Part shown: piece after piece, positions 45,729-58,766 of the stretch | How the letters are laid out: the number at the start of each line of letters is the position of its first letter | Numbering within the stretch: the stretch's first letter is position 1 | Source: Pseudocercospora fijiensis CIRAD86 | Lineage: Eukaryota > Ascomycota > Dothideomycetes > Mycosphaerellales > Mycosphaerellaceae | Length of the DNA: 64,000 bases | Direction of reading: 5' to 3' | Assembly: GCF_000340215.1 (NCBI RefSeq) | Contig: NW_006921536.1 | Span: 2,643,016 to 2,707,015, forward strand | The notes under the pieces: generated by a model | Told to the model about the DNA's origin: nothing | What the model saw: the letters and a program-made list of their open reading frames with translations, nothing else | Databases searched by the model: none | Program-made: the position numbers and the translations under genes

Positions 45729-46880
45729 GATAACAAGTTAGGTAAGTAGTAAGTAGTATTATAACTAAATATATAGCTCCGACCGGCATTAACTCGACTC
45801 GTAGGCTATAGAAGTACTTTATTAACTCGAAGTTATTAACTACCTTAGCAAACCCCTATTCTACCGACTACTGTATAGTACTTATTTCCTTAGCCGCCGT
45901 AGCCTCGCTAGTATTACGAAACTCGCTATTTACGGTCTTCTAGCTTCCTATAACGCTATCGACTATATTATATACCTAGTTACTATATAAGAATACCCGT
46001 TCTTCGAAGGGTCGTTATAGCTGTCTAGGTACCTCGAAATACGACTTCTATACCTTGTTAAATTTGCTCTCTATTATTAACGTTATATTACCGTAGGAGC
46101 TAGGTACTAGACTATATAGCAATATTATACTATCCGGAAGGACAATGCCTTAATATTTAAGGCTATAGAAGTGCTTGTGTCTATTATAGAACGGCCGCTA
46201 GTTATAAGTCGGCCTATAGCACTTCCGTAAGGTACTATTAATATAACTAAAGACACTCTTTATATTAATTAGTCTAGCTACTATAACGGCTATCCGCTAT
46301 AAGTATTCTTTACTTAGCCGGTTAAAGTCCTATACTAATCGCTCCTTCTACCTCCTTACTATTTAAGTATAGGCGGCATTAAATATACGACTAATCTAAC
46401 CCTTACTACGACTAAAGGTCTAGCTTAGGTTCCTTTAATAACCCGGATTGCTAAGCCTTCTATATACAATATATAGTATTATTATAGGGTCGCAACGTAT
46501 ACGGTAAGGCAATATAATAGACCTAATATCTAGCAAATCGGCCAATTCTAATATCTGTTGCTTAGTAAAGCGGAAGTTACCTTAGAAGTTAGCTTTAGGG
46601 TATGTTTCTAGTAACTACTCCTTATCCTTTAGATATTCTCGTAGCGCTTTATATAGCCTATTATTACGAGCCTGTCTATGCTAGTATTTACGCTTAGTCT
46701 TACTGTCTCGGCGTACCGCTAGATCTAGTAGATTATAGTCTACTTCGGAGGCTAATATAGCCGCGGTTATTGCTAGTATTCTACTATAGATAGCGATAAT
46801 ATCCTCGTTAGTTAAGAAGCCGTCCGAGTCGTATTCTTCTATAGTATAGCGTAGTAATTAATATCTAACTTATAGTACTA
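45729..46880 (-). pseudogene. PIF/Harbinger-like transposase, N-terminal and catalytic part
   Basis: The frame begins near 46880 (start lost; recognisable from TIEEYDSDGFLTNEDI). It includes ILELADLLDIRSI and LPYRIRCDP near 46560-46500, then SVFSYINSTLRKCYRPT near 46240, RPFYNRHKHFYSLKYQGIV, SSYGNITLI and a block YNIVDSVIG near 45965, and FAKVVNNFELIKYFYSLR near 45820. This is the DDE_Tnp_4 (Harbinger/HARBI1) layout. Two catalytic Asp codons now read Asn (INST for IDGT and SN for GD), both explained by TGA-to-TAA RIP; a Glu in SVE is kept. The N-terminal half has few frame losses apart from TAG/TAA. The C-terminal part is displaced to 33155-33413 by element 4. Confidence 0.78.
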
Positions 46881-46909
46881 ATTATAGTAAGGTCTACGAC
46901 CCTAGCTAC
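46881..46909. other. flank between transposase and element 3, with target duplication GCTAC
   Basis: 46905-46909 GCTAC matches 58964-58968 GCTGC, with one TpG-to-TpA change. Confidence 0.6.
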
Positions 46910-47106
46910 TATTAGGGCTAAAGAGGCTATACGTAATTAGCATATAACTAGGCCGAGTGAAGCTAGGGTCTTGATGCCTTAGGCAGGGCTTAGCGCTTAG
47001 CGTTAGGCCAACTCTCCTACCTTCCTCCCTCTTCTCTTAGATCCTTATCGAATACTATACTAATTTACTACTACCCTATCTACCTACTAATATAACCCTT
47101 CTTATA
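46910..47106 (+). repeat. element 3 5' LTR (197 bp)
   Basis: Starts TATTAGGG, ends CTTCTTATA. Confidence 0.92.
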
Positions 47107-47117
47107 TAGTATTCGAT
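47107..47117 (+). other. putative self-priming primer-binding site, element 3
   Basis: TAGTATTCGAT next to the LTR, the exact reverse complement of ATCGAATACTA in the LTR (near 47047-47057). Confidence 0.65.
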
Positions 47118-47344
47118 CTACCCTTTAAGGGCAGTAGCTAGATAGTCCTTATTTTAAGCTTTTAGCGGTATAGCTACGAAAACTATCGATTTAACTATAT
47201 TACGCCCGAAGAACGGGACCTATACGTACTATTCTATCGAAACAACTATACTAATTATCAAGCAAGGCCTTCTATACAGCCTATTATACTAAGTTAAGCA
47301 TACTAGGCCGATATCTACTAATTCCGCTATATCCGTATCTTAGG

Positions 47345-48740
47345 GGCTAATAATATATTATTAGTATCGCCCCTTATAATAGCCGGTTTATTACGAAACA
47401 ACAACCGTGCTGCTGCTAGCAGCGCTAGCAATAATAACACTAGTAGTATAGTACCTACCGAAGTACCTACTAAAGTGCCTACTAAAGCACCTACTAAAGA
47501 ACCTGCTACTAGTACTAGGCCTACTAAAGAACCTATAGTTCTAGGCGACGACCTAGAATTGCCTGTTAACGATATACTTAATAACATTGTTAATCGACGA
47601 TATAGCTAGCTAGCCTTTAGCCCCTAGCTAGTAGCGAGACTTTAAGAAGCTACTTAAAACAGGCTTACTGCCTTACGCTAGGAACAATAGCTAAAGGATA
47701 ATCTCCTCGAAATTCGTCGCCTATAAGAAGCCCTAGCGACTAATACTAAACTAATAGTAGGGCCTTCCTCTCTATCTATTTTAGTCTAAAAGAAGGATGC
47801 TAAACTTAAGGACTATACCGTATTTAATAGCTCTAGTCGGAAACAATATAACGACTACATCCGTAACTACGAGCTTAATTAGCGAAACGCGCTAAGGGCC
47901 CTTCTAGACAACTACTCGTTAGTCGTCTATACTATATAATATATTAATAGAGACCTAAAGCGCACCTAGGATAACCATTTCGACTCCCTTACTAATTAGA
48001 CCGCTGTTTAGTAGCAAGACTATAAGACTATTATACTAGACACCCTTAGAAACCCTATACTAAGGCAACAATACGCTTAGGACTAATACCTTCGAGCTAA
48101 ACAAAAGACTAATTAATCGGCTCGCTTATTTAAGGCCTATTTAAAGACTCTCGAGGACGATTTGCTACCTAAGACCGACTCTATCTAGATATTTAAGATA
48201 CGACCTAAACTGCGATAGAAATTAGTCCTTAAATTAGACCGCCGCCGTGTATTCGAACAGGCCAACCTAATACGCATTCAATTTATAGTCGAAGTAGAAA
48301 TAGCCGAACGAGCTATTTAGCTTTAGTAACGGCTAGAATCGAGGATCCGACTAACTAGTACTAACCGTAGCAACCGTAGTAGCCGCGGAGGAAACCAAGG
48401 TTCCTACTAGAACAATAATGCTAACAATAATAGTAACAACGACCGTAGGAGAAGCCGTAGCCGACGGCTATATAGAGGAGGCCGTAATAGGGGCCGTAGA
48501 AGGGGCTCGTATCCCTATAGTACTAATCGCTCGGCTAATAACAGCGGCAATAGCTATAGCAATCCCCTAACCGGACTAAAGTGCTTTAATTATAACAGCA
48601 CTAGCTATCTACTAGGCTAATGCGACAAACCTAAGGACTAGGCCCGAATCGACCGTACTACCGCTAAGCACCGAAAGCACCTTTTAGTAGCTAACGCTAC
48701 CCCTATAGGCTAACCTTCTAATTAGTTAAAAAAAGAATAA
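47345..48740 (+). pseudogene. element 3 gag (RIP-inactivated)
   Basis: Aligned with element 1 and 2 gag. It has an in-frame run of Pro/Thr/Lys-type repeats at 47455-47535 (repeated AAAG/CACCTACT words) that is longer than in element 1, an Arg/Gly-rich region near 48380-48520, and a knuckle near 48580-48630. The stop is at 48738-48740, preceded by seven A residues at 48728-48734. Confidence 0.75.
48728..48734 (+). other. candidate -1 frameshift heptamer, element 3
   Basis: A AAA AAA in gag phase, three bases before the gag stop, with pol in the -1 frame. Confidence 0.5.
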
Positions 48741-48754
48741 GCGCCGCACTAACT

Positions 48755-51700
48755 ATTAGCCTTATGCGGCGTAAGACTATCGACATTGTGCTAGCTATTA
48801 TACGCACCTATCTCGTAGGGGATATATATAGGAACAATTATAAAACCTAGGTTACGCTAGACCTAGGAAATAGAGTTAGTGCCCTTATTAACTATCGCCT
48901 AGCTAAGCAATTAGACCTTCGACAATTGCCTAGGACTAACCTGCTAACCCTTACTTAGTTTAATAACGCTCGGCACTTGACCTATAGGGCCTACTATGTT
49001 TATATAGCCCTAAAGGACGACCTCGGCAATAAGCGCCTACTAAACTTTACTGCCTACGTAGTAGATATAGACAGTCTCCTATCCGATATTATTATTAGCA
49101 ACCCTGTTCTTAAATACTACGCTATAGTTATAGACTTAGGCATCTAGAAGTAGCGATTTAGAATCGCTAGGAAAGAGGATAGTAAATATATCGACGTTAG
49201 CGAGTGCCCTAACGATATTAGGGTCCTATTTATTAGCAACCTAACTCTAGCTAATCCGACTACCGACCTACTCGGTAGTAATAACGATAAACCTATGCCT
49301 CCTAATAGCATAGACCCTAACTAGCTCGCTCGCATACCCTAGACTATTAGGGAGACCTATATCGAGGTGTTTAAACACTACCTAGTATCGACATTGCCTA
49401 TGTTTAAAGAGACGGATTATAAGATTAATATTATAGAGGGCAAAGAGGTCCCTTTTAGGCCCCTCTACAACCTTAGTAAACGAGAGCTTACTGTCTTACG
49501 TAAGTACTTAGAAGAAAACCTAGCTAATAGCCGGATATAGTATAGTAACAGCCCTGCTAGTATACCTATCCTATTCGTACTAAAGAAGGATAGTAGCCTA
49601 CGCCTATATGTCGACTATCGTAGGCTTAACGCTATTACTATTAAAGACCGCTGTCTACTTCCGCTTATTAATAAAACCCTCGATCGCCTTTCTAGCGCCT
49701 ATTACTATACTATATTAGACATTAAGGACGCCTATTACCGCATCCGTATTCGCAAGGGCGATAAATAGAAGATAGCCTTTCGCACTCGCTATAGCTATTT
49801 CGAGTACTTAGTTATACTATTTGGTCTAGCTAATACCCCTATAACATTCTAGTCCTATATTAATCGGGCCCTTTCGGGCCTATTAGACTACCTCTATATA
49901 GTTTACCTAGATAACATCCTAGTTTATATACACTTACCTAACATTGCGGAGCACTAGGCTATAGTCCGTAAGGTACTCGATCGTTTAAGGGTATATAGAC
50001 TGTATTATAAGCCTTCTAAATGCACCTTTGCTACTAAAGAGGTATCCTTTCTTAGTTTCCTCGTATCTACCGAGGGTGTTAAGGCTAATCCTAACCGGAT
50101 TAAGACTATTACTAAGTAGCTAATACCTACTAGTATTAAGGAGCTTCAATCGTTCCTCGGCTTCGCTAATTTCTATCGTCGCTTTATTAAGAGCTATTTA
50201 CGGTATATAATACCCCTAACTAAGCTTACTAAAACCAAGGCCAATCTATCTAGAGAGTTCAAATAGACTAATAGAGCATAAGCCGCTTTTAACGGTTTAA
50301 AGAAGCGCTTTACTAAAGTCCCCTTATTATACTACTTCGTACTAAGCAAACTAATCCGCATTAAGACTAACGCTTTACAGTTCGCTATATCGGCTATTAT
50401 ATTATAGCAATCAGATAATAACTATTACTAGTACCCGATTGCCTTCTTCTCGAGGAAGATAATCGATACTAAGCGTCGCTACGAGACCTATAAACAAGAA
50501 CTCTTAGCAATCGTAGAAGCCTTTAAGCACTAGCGCTACTATCTCGATAGTGCACAGTATACTATTTAGGTCTATACAGACTATAACAACCTCCGTGGAA
50601 TTACGAAGGTTACTAGGGTTATAGGTCGATAGGCTAGATAGGCCGTCTACCTCGCTAGGTTTAATTTTAATATATTATATCGGCTAGGCGTAAGCAACCC
50701 TACTAATAGCCTATCGAGGCGACCTAATTACGACAGCGGGACTTAGCAATCTATTAATTTATTGTTTCTAACCCTATAGTATAAGATTGCTATAGCCCGT
50801 ATTATTAATAAGCAAGCGTAGGATAAGCGGCTTACCGGACTCCGCGACGGCTTAAAGCATATTAATGCTCTTGCTATATTAATAGTGCGTATTAAGGCAA
50901 GGGCTAAGGATATAGATAGGAGAAGTTATAATAACTCCCTAGTCGACATCGCAATATATAGTAATAGCAATAGCACTACTATAGTTAATCTAGCTACTAG
51001 TGCTATTAGATGTATATAATGCGTACCTCGTTTAATAGCGAGGGTGCTATTAAATAACCTTGCAAATAGGGATAGTTAATCGTTTATAGATAAGCTATTA
51101 CGTGCTTAGCAGAGGGACGCCTTTGCTACTAAACGTATCGATAAGCTTGTAAGTAGGCGAACGACTCGATCTAGTAAGAGTAACTAGTCGGTCGATAATA
51201 AAGGTTATTTAAAGTTTAAGGGCAGATACTATGTCCCCGCTAAACATTCGATCCGATAAGAACTTCTTAAGCGATACTATAATAGTAAGCTTGCCGGTTA
51301 CTATAGTATAGAGAGGTCGTACGAGCTACTATCGCGTATATACTACTAGCTAAATAGTAAGCGGGATATAAAGGAATACGTTAATACGTATGCCGTATAC
51401 TAACGTATTAAGGCACTAAAGTATTAGCCTTTTAGCGAGTTGTCCTCCTTACCAATCCCTTATAAGCTATTTATAGAGCTTATAATAGACTTTATTATAG
51501 GCCTTCCGCCTACTAAATATAGGGGTAGCAAGGACGTATATAATGCTATCCTTGTTATAGTAGATCGATTTACTAAAGGCGCTCGATATATCCCGGCGCG
51601 TAAGGATTAGACTGCTATTAATATAGTAGAGGCGCTATAGACTAACATCTTCTATACCTATTAAGGAACCCCTAAGGGGATAGTCTCCGATAGGGGCTCG

Positions 51701-52520
51701 ATATTTATATCGCACTATTAGAGCGAAATATGCCTATAGCTAAGACTAAAGCATCGGCTATTAACAGCCTTCTATCTATAGACTAACGGTTAAACAGAGA
51801 GATAGAATGCTACCCTATAGTAGTACCTGCGCAGTTATATTAACGAGAACCCTAAGGATTGGGTCAATCTCCTACAACCTATAGAATTCGTATACAACAA
51901 TAGTATACACTTATTAACTAAGGTTTTACTATATATAGCTATAATAGGTTAAAACGCCGCGTTGCTATAAGATCTATTTACCTCGCTCGAGGCCGAGCGT
52001 AAGGAAAGGGAAGCGCGTTAAGTACTAGAGACACTAGCGGCAATAGAACGTGTCTAGAAGATACGAGAAATCTATACTAAGATAGCTAAGAAGTTAATAA
52101 AGGCTTAAGAATACTAAAAGGCCTACTACGATAAGCGTTATATACTAATAACCTTTAAACAAGGCGATATAGTTATGCTTAGCACTAAGAACCTCCGTAT
52201 CCGCAAACACCTATCGCCTAATAGTAAAACAAGGCCTAAGCTCGCACTAAGATACATTAGCCTATTCCGTATCCGAGAACCGAAGGGTATACAGGCCTAC
52301 TAGTTATAGCTCCTACCTTATTATACTATCTATAACACCTTCTATATCTCCCTCCTTAAACTATACTACTAGCGCGAAGGCGATAAAGCGCCTGCTAAGT
52401 TAGAAGAAGTCTTAGCTAATAGAGAAGAGCTGTAGTCTATAGAACGTATCCTAAAGCATCGGACTAGGTAGGGTAAGAAGGAGTACCTATTAAGATAGCA
52501 AGGCTATTTACTAGAATAGG
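48755..52520 (+). pseudogene. element 3 pol, 5' part up to the LINE (RIP-inactivated)
   Basis: Protease near 48860; RT with LRLYVDYRRLNAITIKDR near 49600-49650 and YLDNILVY near 49905; RNase H; integrase with ELIIDFIIGLPPTK near 51475; and the start of the chromodomain up to the LINE target at 52504-52520. It resumes at 57451. The Asp-to-Asn change in the RT box alone would inactivate the enzyme. Confidence 0.82.
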
Positions 52521-52559
52521 GTTCTACAATCGATTAGAGTATATACCCTATATAAGAGG

Positions 52560-53700
52560 GTAAAGCGGGAAAAATAGCAGCGAACAATCAGAGACGAAGG
52601 GAAGACAGTTAAGAAGGAAGGGAGGACGAATAGAAAGCACTATATACTAGGGCAGAGGAGGTGCTAAAGGCGGAAGATAGAAGAACCCCTAAGAGGGCAT
52701 ATAGGATAATAATCTTAGAACTCCTTAGAGGACTAAAAGCAATCTACAACTAGGCAAGCTACGTAATTACAAAGGTAGCTAATATAGTCGTAGCAAAGAT
52801 TACGAAGAAACAATAGGAGATAAGCCTAAACTACCGCACCTAAGTAGCAGTAGCTAGTTAGGAGGCGCTAAAACCCCCGAGGATAGTAGTTAGAGTCTAT
52901 ATTACGGACCTATAGGAGCAAAAGGAAATCTAAGGACTTATAGGGAAAGAGATTATAGAAAGAATTGCAGTTAAAGAGGTAATTAGGGCTAGGAACGAAG
53001 GTAAAGGGGTAATCAAGCTATTTATAGCATAAGAGCAGGACAAAAAGAAGCTAGAAATATAAAAAGAATAGACAACTAAGATAGGGAAAATAGCAAAGGT
53101 CTCCTAATAGCAATTTATAATTATAGCCTATAGTATAATAAGAAGCTTTAAGGAAGAATAGGATATTAAGAGCCTATAGAGACAAAACCAAGCTATATAC
53201 CTAGGCCTAAAGATTATAAAAGTGGTATAGATTAAAAGGAAAATCGAAGAAACTAAGAAGCAGTCTTCCCTAATTATCTAGGTAGGGAGCGTAGAGCAAG
53301 CTAATATAGTACTAGACTAGGGGTTGTTCTAGGACTTTAAAAGATTAGAAATAGAGATATATAGAAGTAACTATAGGATAATGCAGTGCTTCAAATGTTA
53401 ACACTATAGACACTTAGCAGCTAAGTGTATAAAGACAACTAATACCTACTCCTATTATATAGGGGATTACTAGGTTAAAGAATACAAAGCATATAAGGGA
53501 GAAGCAAGATATATATACTATACTAAAAGACACCCCTCTTAGGCGAAGGAATGCCTAGTAAGAATATAGGCAGCTAGGAAGGCAAAGGAAGCTAGAATCA
53601 ATACACTAAAAAGATATATAACAAGCTAGGGCAGCTAGGTATAGAAGCAATCTAGCTAAGTGCTATAAAAGAGGTCTAGACAAGATAATAGGTTCACATT
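52560..53700 (+). pseudogene. LINE ORF1 (gag-like, RIP-inactivated)
   Basis: A Lys/Glu/Ala-rich frame with a zinc knuckle at 53387-53428 (C-x2-C-x4-H-x4-C in the order Cys, Cys, His, Cys), followed by a second, damaged knuckle whose Cys codons read Tyr. Typical of the nucleic-acid binding first protein of Tad/I-type LINEs. The start is not certain. Confidence 0.65.
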
Positions 53701-53869
53701 TAGGGCCTTACTAGTACAAGAGAGTTACTAGCAACTAGGGAGACTAAGATACCTTAATATTATAGGAAAGGAAGTAGGGCAGATAAAGCTTAGTTAAATA
53801 TTAGTCTAAAGTAAGGGAAGACTAAAAGAAAACTTATAGGGAAATAATATAGATAAAACCTAATAAATA

Positions 53870-56800
53870 TTGCAACATTACTGAACATTATATAGTACAA
53901 TATTAACAAGAGCAAAGACAAGGTATAGAGGAGCTTCCTTTAAGCACTAAACCTAAAAGAACACTATATTATTGCAATCTAAGAGCCCTAGCTTAACCTA
54001 TACACAAAGAGACTAGTAATAGTCAAAGACCTAAGATACTACCTAATTATCTACAACTAGGGAGCCCTAAGGACATATATCTACATTAGTAAGGAGATAG
54101 ATATAGAAACCTAGCAGGCTATACTATAGGAGGATAGGGACCTAACATTAGTTTAAGTAGAGATATCCTAAGGTACACTCTAAGTCTACTATATATACAA
54201 CCTACTACTAGACTTAAGAAGCAGTACCTAACTAAAAACCCTAGAAAGACTACCTAGAGTTATCTAGGGGAATACCTACTAAATCCTACTTAGGGATTTC
54301 AACCTCTACTACCCCCTCTAGGGCTTAGACTTTACCCTAGCTTACTACTTCCTAGTAGGAAGACTGATTGATATATTAGAGAGGGAAGGAATAGAAATTG
54401 TTACCCTAAAGGGACTAATTACTTAGGAGGTAAGAGGAAGCAGCAACATATTAGACCTATGCTTTATATTATATTAGATTAGGAATAGGATTACAAGATA
54501 CAGGGTCAACTAGGAACTAGAAGAATTATTAGACTACTTCCCGGTATAGATTGAGCTGAATATCTAAGCTAATTAGGAAAGGGAACTAGAGGAGAAGCTT
54601 AACTAGAAAGGTACCTAATAGGACAGGATTAGGGAGGAACTAGAAAGGGACCTAAAACTAGAGGAACTCTTAACAAAGCACCTACTAAGGCTAGAGGACA
54701 TTAATAAGGCAGTAGAAGAACTAATAGGAATCCTAAAATAGGTAGCTAGAAAGCATACCCTAGCAAAGAAACATTCACTATACTAGCAACTATACTAGAC
54801 TAGTAAGTATATAAGGAAGGTTAAAGTAGCAAGGAAGGCTAGGAGGCAGTAGACACAAACCTATACTTAGGAAGCATAGGACAACTACAACAAAGCCTAC
54901 TAGGAAAAGAAGATCTAGATTAAGAAAGACAAGATACATAAATAGAGATCTACAATAGGAATGATTACAAAGAAACTAGAGGAGATATAGAGGATAGCTA
55001 AATAGGTAAGGAGACCTAAATAGGATAAGGATATACTACTACAATTCCCGGACATTATAGACTAATAAGGACAAATGCAGACTATAATAGAAGGGAAAGT
55101 AAGAGCCCTAGGCTAACACTTCTTCTATAGAAAAGTATAAGCAGACCTATTAGATATAAAGGAGAAAGAATAAGAGACTCTACTACTAGGTATACTAAGA
55201 GACACCTAGGTTAAACCCGAAACTATTGAAAGGATCCTAAAGAAAGTTCTAGGCAATAAGGTACTAGGAGAAGACAAGATCTATAACAAACTTCTAAAAG
55301 TATATAGGAAGGAGCTAGCCCTAGTACTAGCCAATATCTTTTTATAAAGCCTAGCACTAGGATACTACCTAAGACTATTTAGGAAATCCCTAACAGTAGT
55401 ACTAAGGAAGCCCTAGAAGGAAGACTATATACAGCTTAAGGCCTATAGACTAATAGCCCTACTTAATACAATAGGTAAGGTACTAGAAAAAATTGTCGCT
55501 AAAAGGCTAATAACCTTTACCGAGGAAAGGAATATCCTTCCTAAAGGCTAGATAGGAGGAAGAAAGAAGAGGTTAATACTAATAGCTATAGAACTAATTA
55601 TAGAATAGATTAAGCATATCTAGCACTATAGTTAAAACTAGGTAGCAACCCTCCTCTCCCTTAATATCTTAGGAGCCTTTAACAATATCTCCTATAAAAG
55701 GCTCCTATATATACTTAAATAGAAGGCTATACTAAACTAGATAGTCCAATTCATCTAGTCCTTCCTATAGGAAAGATTAACACAGCTTATTCTAGGCAAA
55801 TTCAAATCAGACCTAATGCTAACTAAAAAGGGAATCCCCTAAGGATTAATACTCTCCCTAATCCTCTTCCTTATCTTTATAGTAGACCTACTCCTACTCC
55901 TAGAATTAAAAAACACATTAGCATTAGGGTTTGTAGACGACACAAACATCCTAGCCTAGTCTAAGACAACAGAAACCAACTACAAGATCCTAGAAGAAAA
56001 GCACTAGGAGTATAAAAAATAGGCAAGGAGGTATAGAGCGAAATTCGCTCTAGAAAAGTACTAGCTTATCCACTTTAGCAAGGCTAAATCAACCTACAAT
56101 ATAAAGCAATTAATTACTATCTAAGGCTTTGAAACCCAACTATTAGCAAAGCTTAGGGCACTAGGGATCTAGCTAGATCCAAAGCTAAATTAGGGACTAT
56201 AAGTAAAGAAGGCAAAGCAGAAGGCAGATACTAACATACAATCTATTAATAGGCTTATAGCCTCTATATAGGGGGCTACATTCGAGAAAGCTAAAGTTAT
56301 ATACAAAGCAATTGTTAAGCTAGCAATGCTATATAGAGCACAGATATAGATAGCCTAGGAGAAAACACTAAAGAGGATTAAGCAACTAGTTAGCAGGTCC
56401 TAAACCTAAGGCCTAAAGAAAATCCTAGGAGCATATAAAACTATACTAATAAGGGTAGTAGAAATGGAATTAGGGATCCTACTAGTTAAACAATACTTTA
56501 AGGGACTAAGACACCAATATACAGCAAAGATAATAGAATACCTAGCCTAATAGACTATCTAAAAGGCACTAGACAAGATAAAAGCCTAGTGCATTAGGAC
56601 TAGGAGGCGAGACAGACTACAAATAACTCCTTAGAAAGTCAAAGACCTAGAGCAATATAGAGTCTTAATAAGAGAAATGCTAGAGAAAGAGCTTTAGGGA
56701 CTAAATACAAGGCTAAAGAAAGACAAGCCAAAGGGAGAGAAACAAAGCCTAGCAGAATCAATTACTAGATACCTATAGGAGTAGGAATAGAATAAAACAC

Positions 56801-57240
56801 AAGTTAGACTAGGAACCCTAAAGGCACTTATCAAATTTGGTTAATATAACTACTAGCTCTATAAGGACCTAAACAGGGCCGAGGCAAGCCTAGCTATCTA
56901 AATCAGATCTAAGTATATTAGACTTAGATCTTACCTGTTTAAAAGAAACGTCCTAGGAATTGAAAGCAGGGCTTACTAATATAGCTACTAATCTTAGAAC
57001 CCTAAGTATATACTGCTAGTCTGCCCTTAATAGTTAGAAGGTAGAAGTAATTAGAGACTAAAAGCAATAGAAAGGGAATACGACAAGCTAATCTAGAGCA
57101 AAGAAGACCTAAAGAGGATAGTAAAGTAGATTATTAAATAGGGATTTGCATAACAATTCGCACTAGTAAGGGAAACTAAGGAGTAGATAAGAAGGAGGGA
57201 AGAAGAGGGGGAAAGAAGGATAGGGCAGTAGGCAAGGTAG
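53870..57240 (+). pseudogene. LINE ORF2: endonuclease-reverse transcriptase (RIP-inactivated)
   Basis: It opens with IIQYNINKSKDKVQ near 53885, the usual endonuclease start in fungal Tad elements. Then come IAIxEP near 53970 (a Gln codon now TAA) and DFNLYYP near 54294. RT has LNISGAFNNISYKRL near 55660 and the catalytic FVDD at 55930-55941. The C-terminal Cys/His region, ending in NPKYILLVCP near 56995, matches fungal Tad proteins with Cys/His residues partly changed. I see no RNase H domain between RT and that region. Confidence 0.75.
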
Positions 57241-57450
57241 TTAGAGGGTAACAACTATAATACTAGTGCACCCTAGAGGAAGGAAAACAAGGAAACGAGG
57301 AAGATTAACACTTATAAATAGGACAGGAGGGAGGTTTTGCTAACTAAGTTGGTTTCCTACCTAAAACAATACATAGAAATAGACCTACATAGGCCGAAAG
57401 GCACTACAATAGGCAAATGAAATATCTATCTATCTATTTACTAGAATAGG

Positions 57451-57548
57451 ACTTATAGGAGGCTAAAGATTCCTTTAAGGATATAGCTAAGTTGTTAGAT
57501 AAGTATTAGACTAGTATAAAGAACAAGAAGAAGGCTAAGGGCCTATAA
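57451..57548 (+). pseudogene. element 3 pol, 3' end (chromodomain remainder)
   Basis: It continues after the LINE with words matching the chromodomain end of elements 1 and 2 (DIAKLLDKY then KNKKKAKGL) to TAA at 57546-57548. Confidence 0.8.
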
Positions 57549-57562
57549 TGTCGCCTAGGATT

Positions 57563-57585
57563 AATGCTACCCCCGGGGTGCTATT
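57563..57585 (+). repeat. GC-rich 23-bp quasi-palindrome, copy 7
   Basis: AATGCTACCCC then CGGGGTGCTATT, 14 bases after the pol stop; the least RIP-damaged of the copies that follow a chromovirus pol. Confidence 0.7.
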
Positions 57586-58766
57586 AGCTAACTAATTAGC
57601 TATAAGCAATTATTAGCAACAAGAGACAATAAGACTATACTACTATAGTAAACGCGCACCGAGTATTAACAAACGCGCTATAACTATTAACTAATCGACT
57701 ACTCTTTCGAGGATTCTACCTCTTTACTAATACGCCCTATAGGTCCCCCTCTTATTCTTTATTCTATCGAGGCCTCGAGACCTAAGCGTTCGATAAGGGC
57801 GATGTGCGCGCGCGTACGAATAACGGTAATAAAGGTAATAGTGTCGCGCTACGAGCTAGTAGTACGCCGGCGGCTAACGCAGCTATATTAGTAACGGTAT
57901 TGCGGAGTATATTATTAGTCGAAGAAGGAAATCGAAAAGCAAGGTAAAGTTAGCGCTAAGACGACTAGCGCCGCTATTGTTAATATTACTTGCTATTGTT
58001 ACTACGCCTACGGATATAACCTTACCTATACTACGAGCCTAAGGCACCTTTAATCAAAACTTTGATTAAAACTTTAAGCCGCCTAAAAGATTAAGCGATT
58101 AATAGACTAACCGACTAAGGGCAAAACTATAGAGCTAAGCTAGCCGGGGTCGATCTTGCAGATAATAGGTTACTCCTCGATCTTTCCGACCCTTTAAGCG
58201 AGGCAAACCTCTACTACTACACTTATAATAGCCTTTACCTATAGAAACTAGAAGGACTGAGTTTTTTAAAAAGATATAACTAGTTAACACTTAAAGGCTA
58301 CTAAACCTAACTAATTAGGGCTAGTAAAACTACGATAGTAAATAATAGCCCTTATAATAATAAGAACAACCCTCGGAACGGACAAACCCTCGGAAGCGGA
58401 CATTGCTAGGTCTTTTAAGAGTAGACGTAAAGAACTCGATACGATATTACTTAGAACGGAGGCAGTGCTATAATACCTCGTACGTCTACCTATTATAGTA
58501 GGGAAGACGCGCCCGTATTATAATTAGTTAATAGTCCTCAATTCTCGTAGTTATATATTACTTTATTATATATAAGGATAGCGTAGTTAGAGTTAGACAT
58601 TATATTGTATTAGAGGTAAGGTTTAACATAGTTATATAATCGGTAGTTATACGTTTAATTTAGCGCGGACTAAGCGGCTTATTAGACCTGCTAAGTTAGT
58701 AGTAATAGAGGTTGAGACTAGAACAAAGACCGGCTACGAGGGCGCGGCCTTTAGAAGGGAAGCGTA
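57586..58766 (+). other. element 3 3' non-coding region
   Basis: Homologous to the 3' regions of elements 1 and 2. It contains the short AAT run near 57820-57840 and one AATCAAAACTTTGATTAAA near-palindrome near 58050. Confidence 0.6.

Larger units (their letters stand above)
52521..57433 (+). mobile_element. Tad-type non-LTR retrotransposon (LINE)
   Basis: About 4.9 kb bounded by a 17-bp target duplication (CTATTTACTAGAATAGG at 52504-52520 and 57434-57450). It ends in a short (ATCT)n-type tail at 57420-57433. It has two frames: ORF1 with CCHC knuckles and ORF2 with endonuclease and reverse transcriptase. It is inserted in the chromodomain of element 3. It is strongly A/G-rich on the plus strand and keeps more CpA than the LTR elements around it, though many Gln/Trp codons are TAG/TAA. 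Confidence 0.85.

Noticed and set aside
47327..47587. Minus-strand frame in element 3
   Set aside because: It is antisense to the gag frame and mirrors the same low-complexity repeat.
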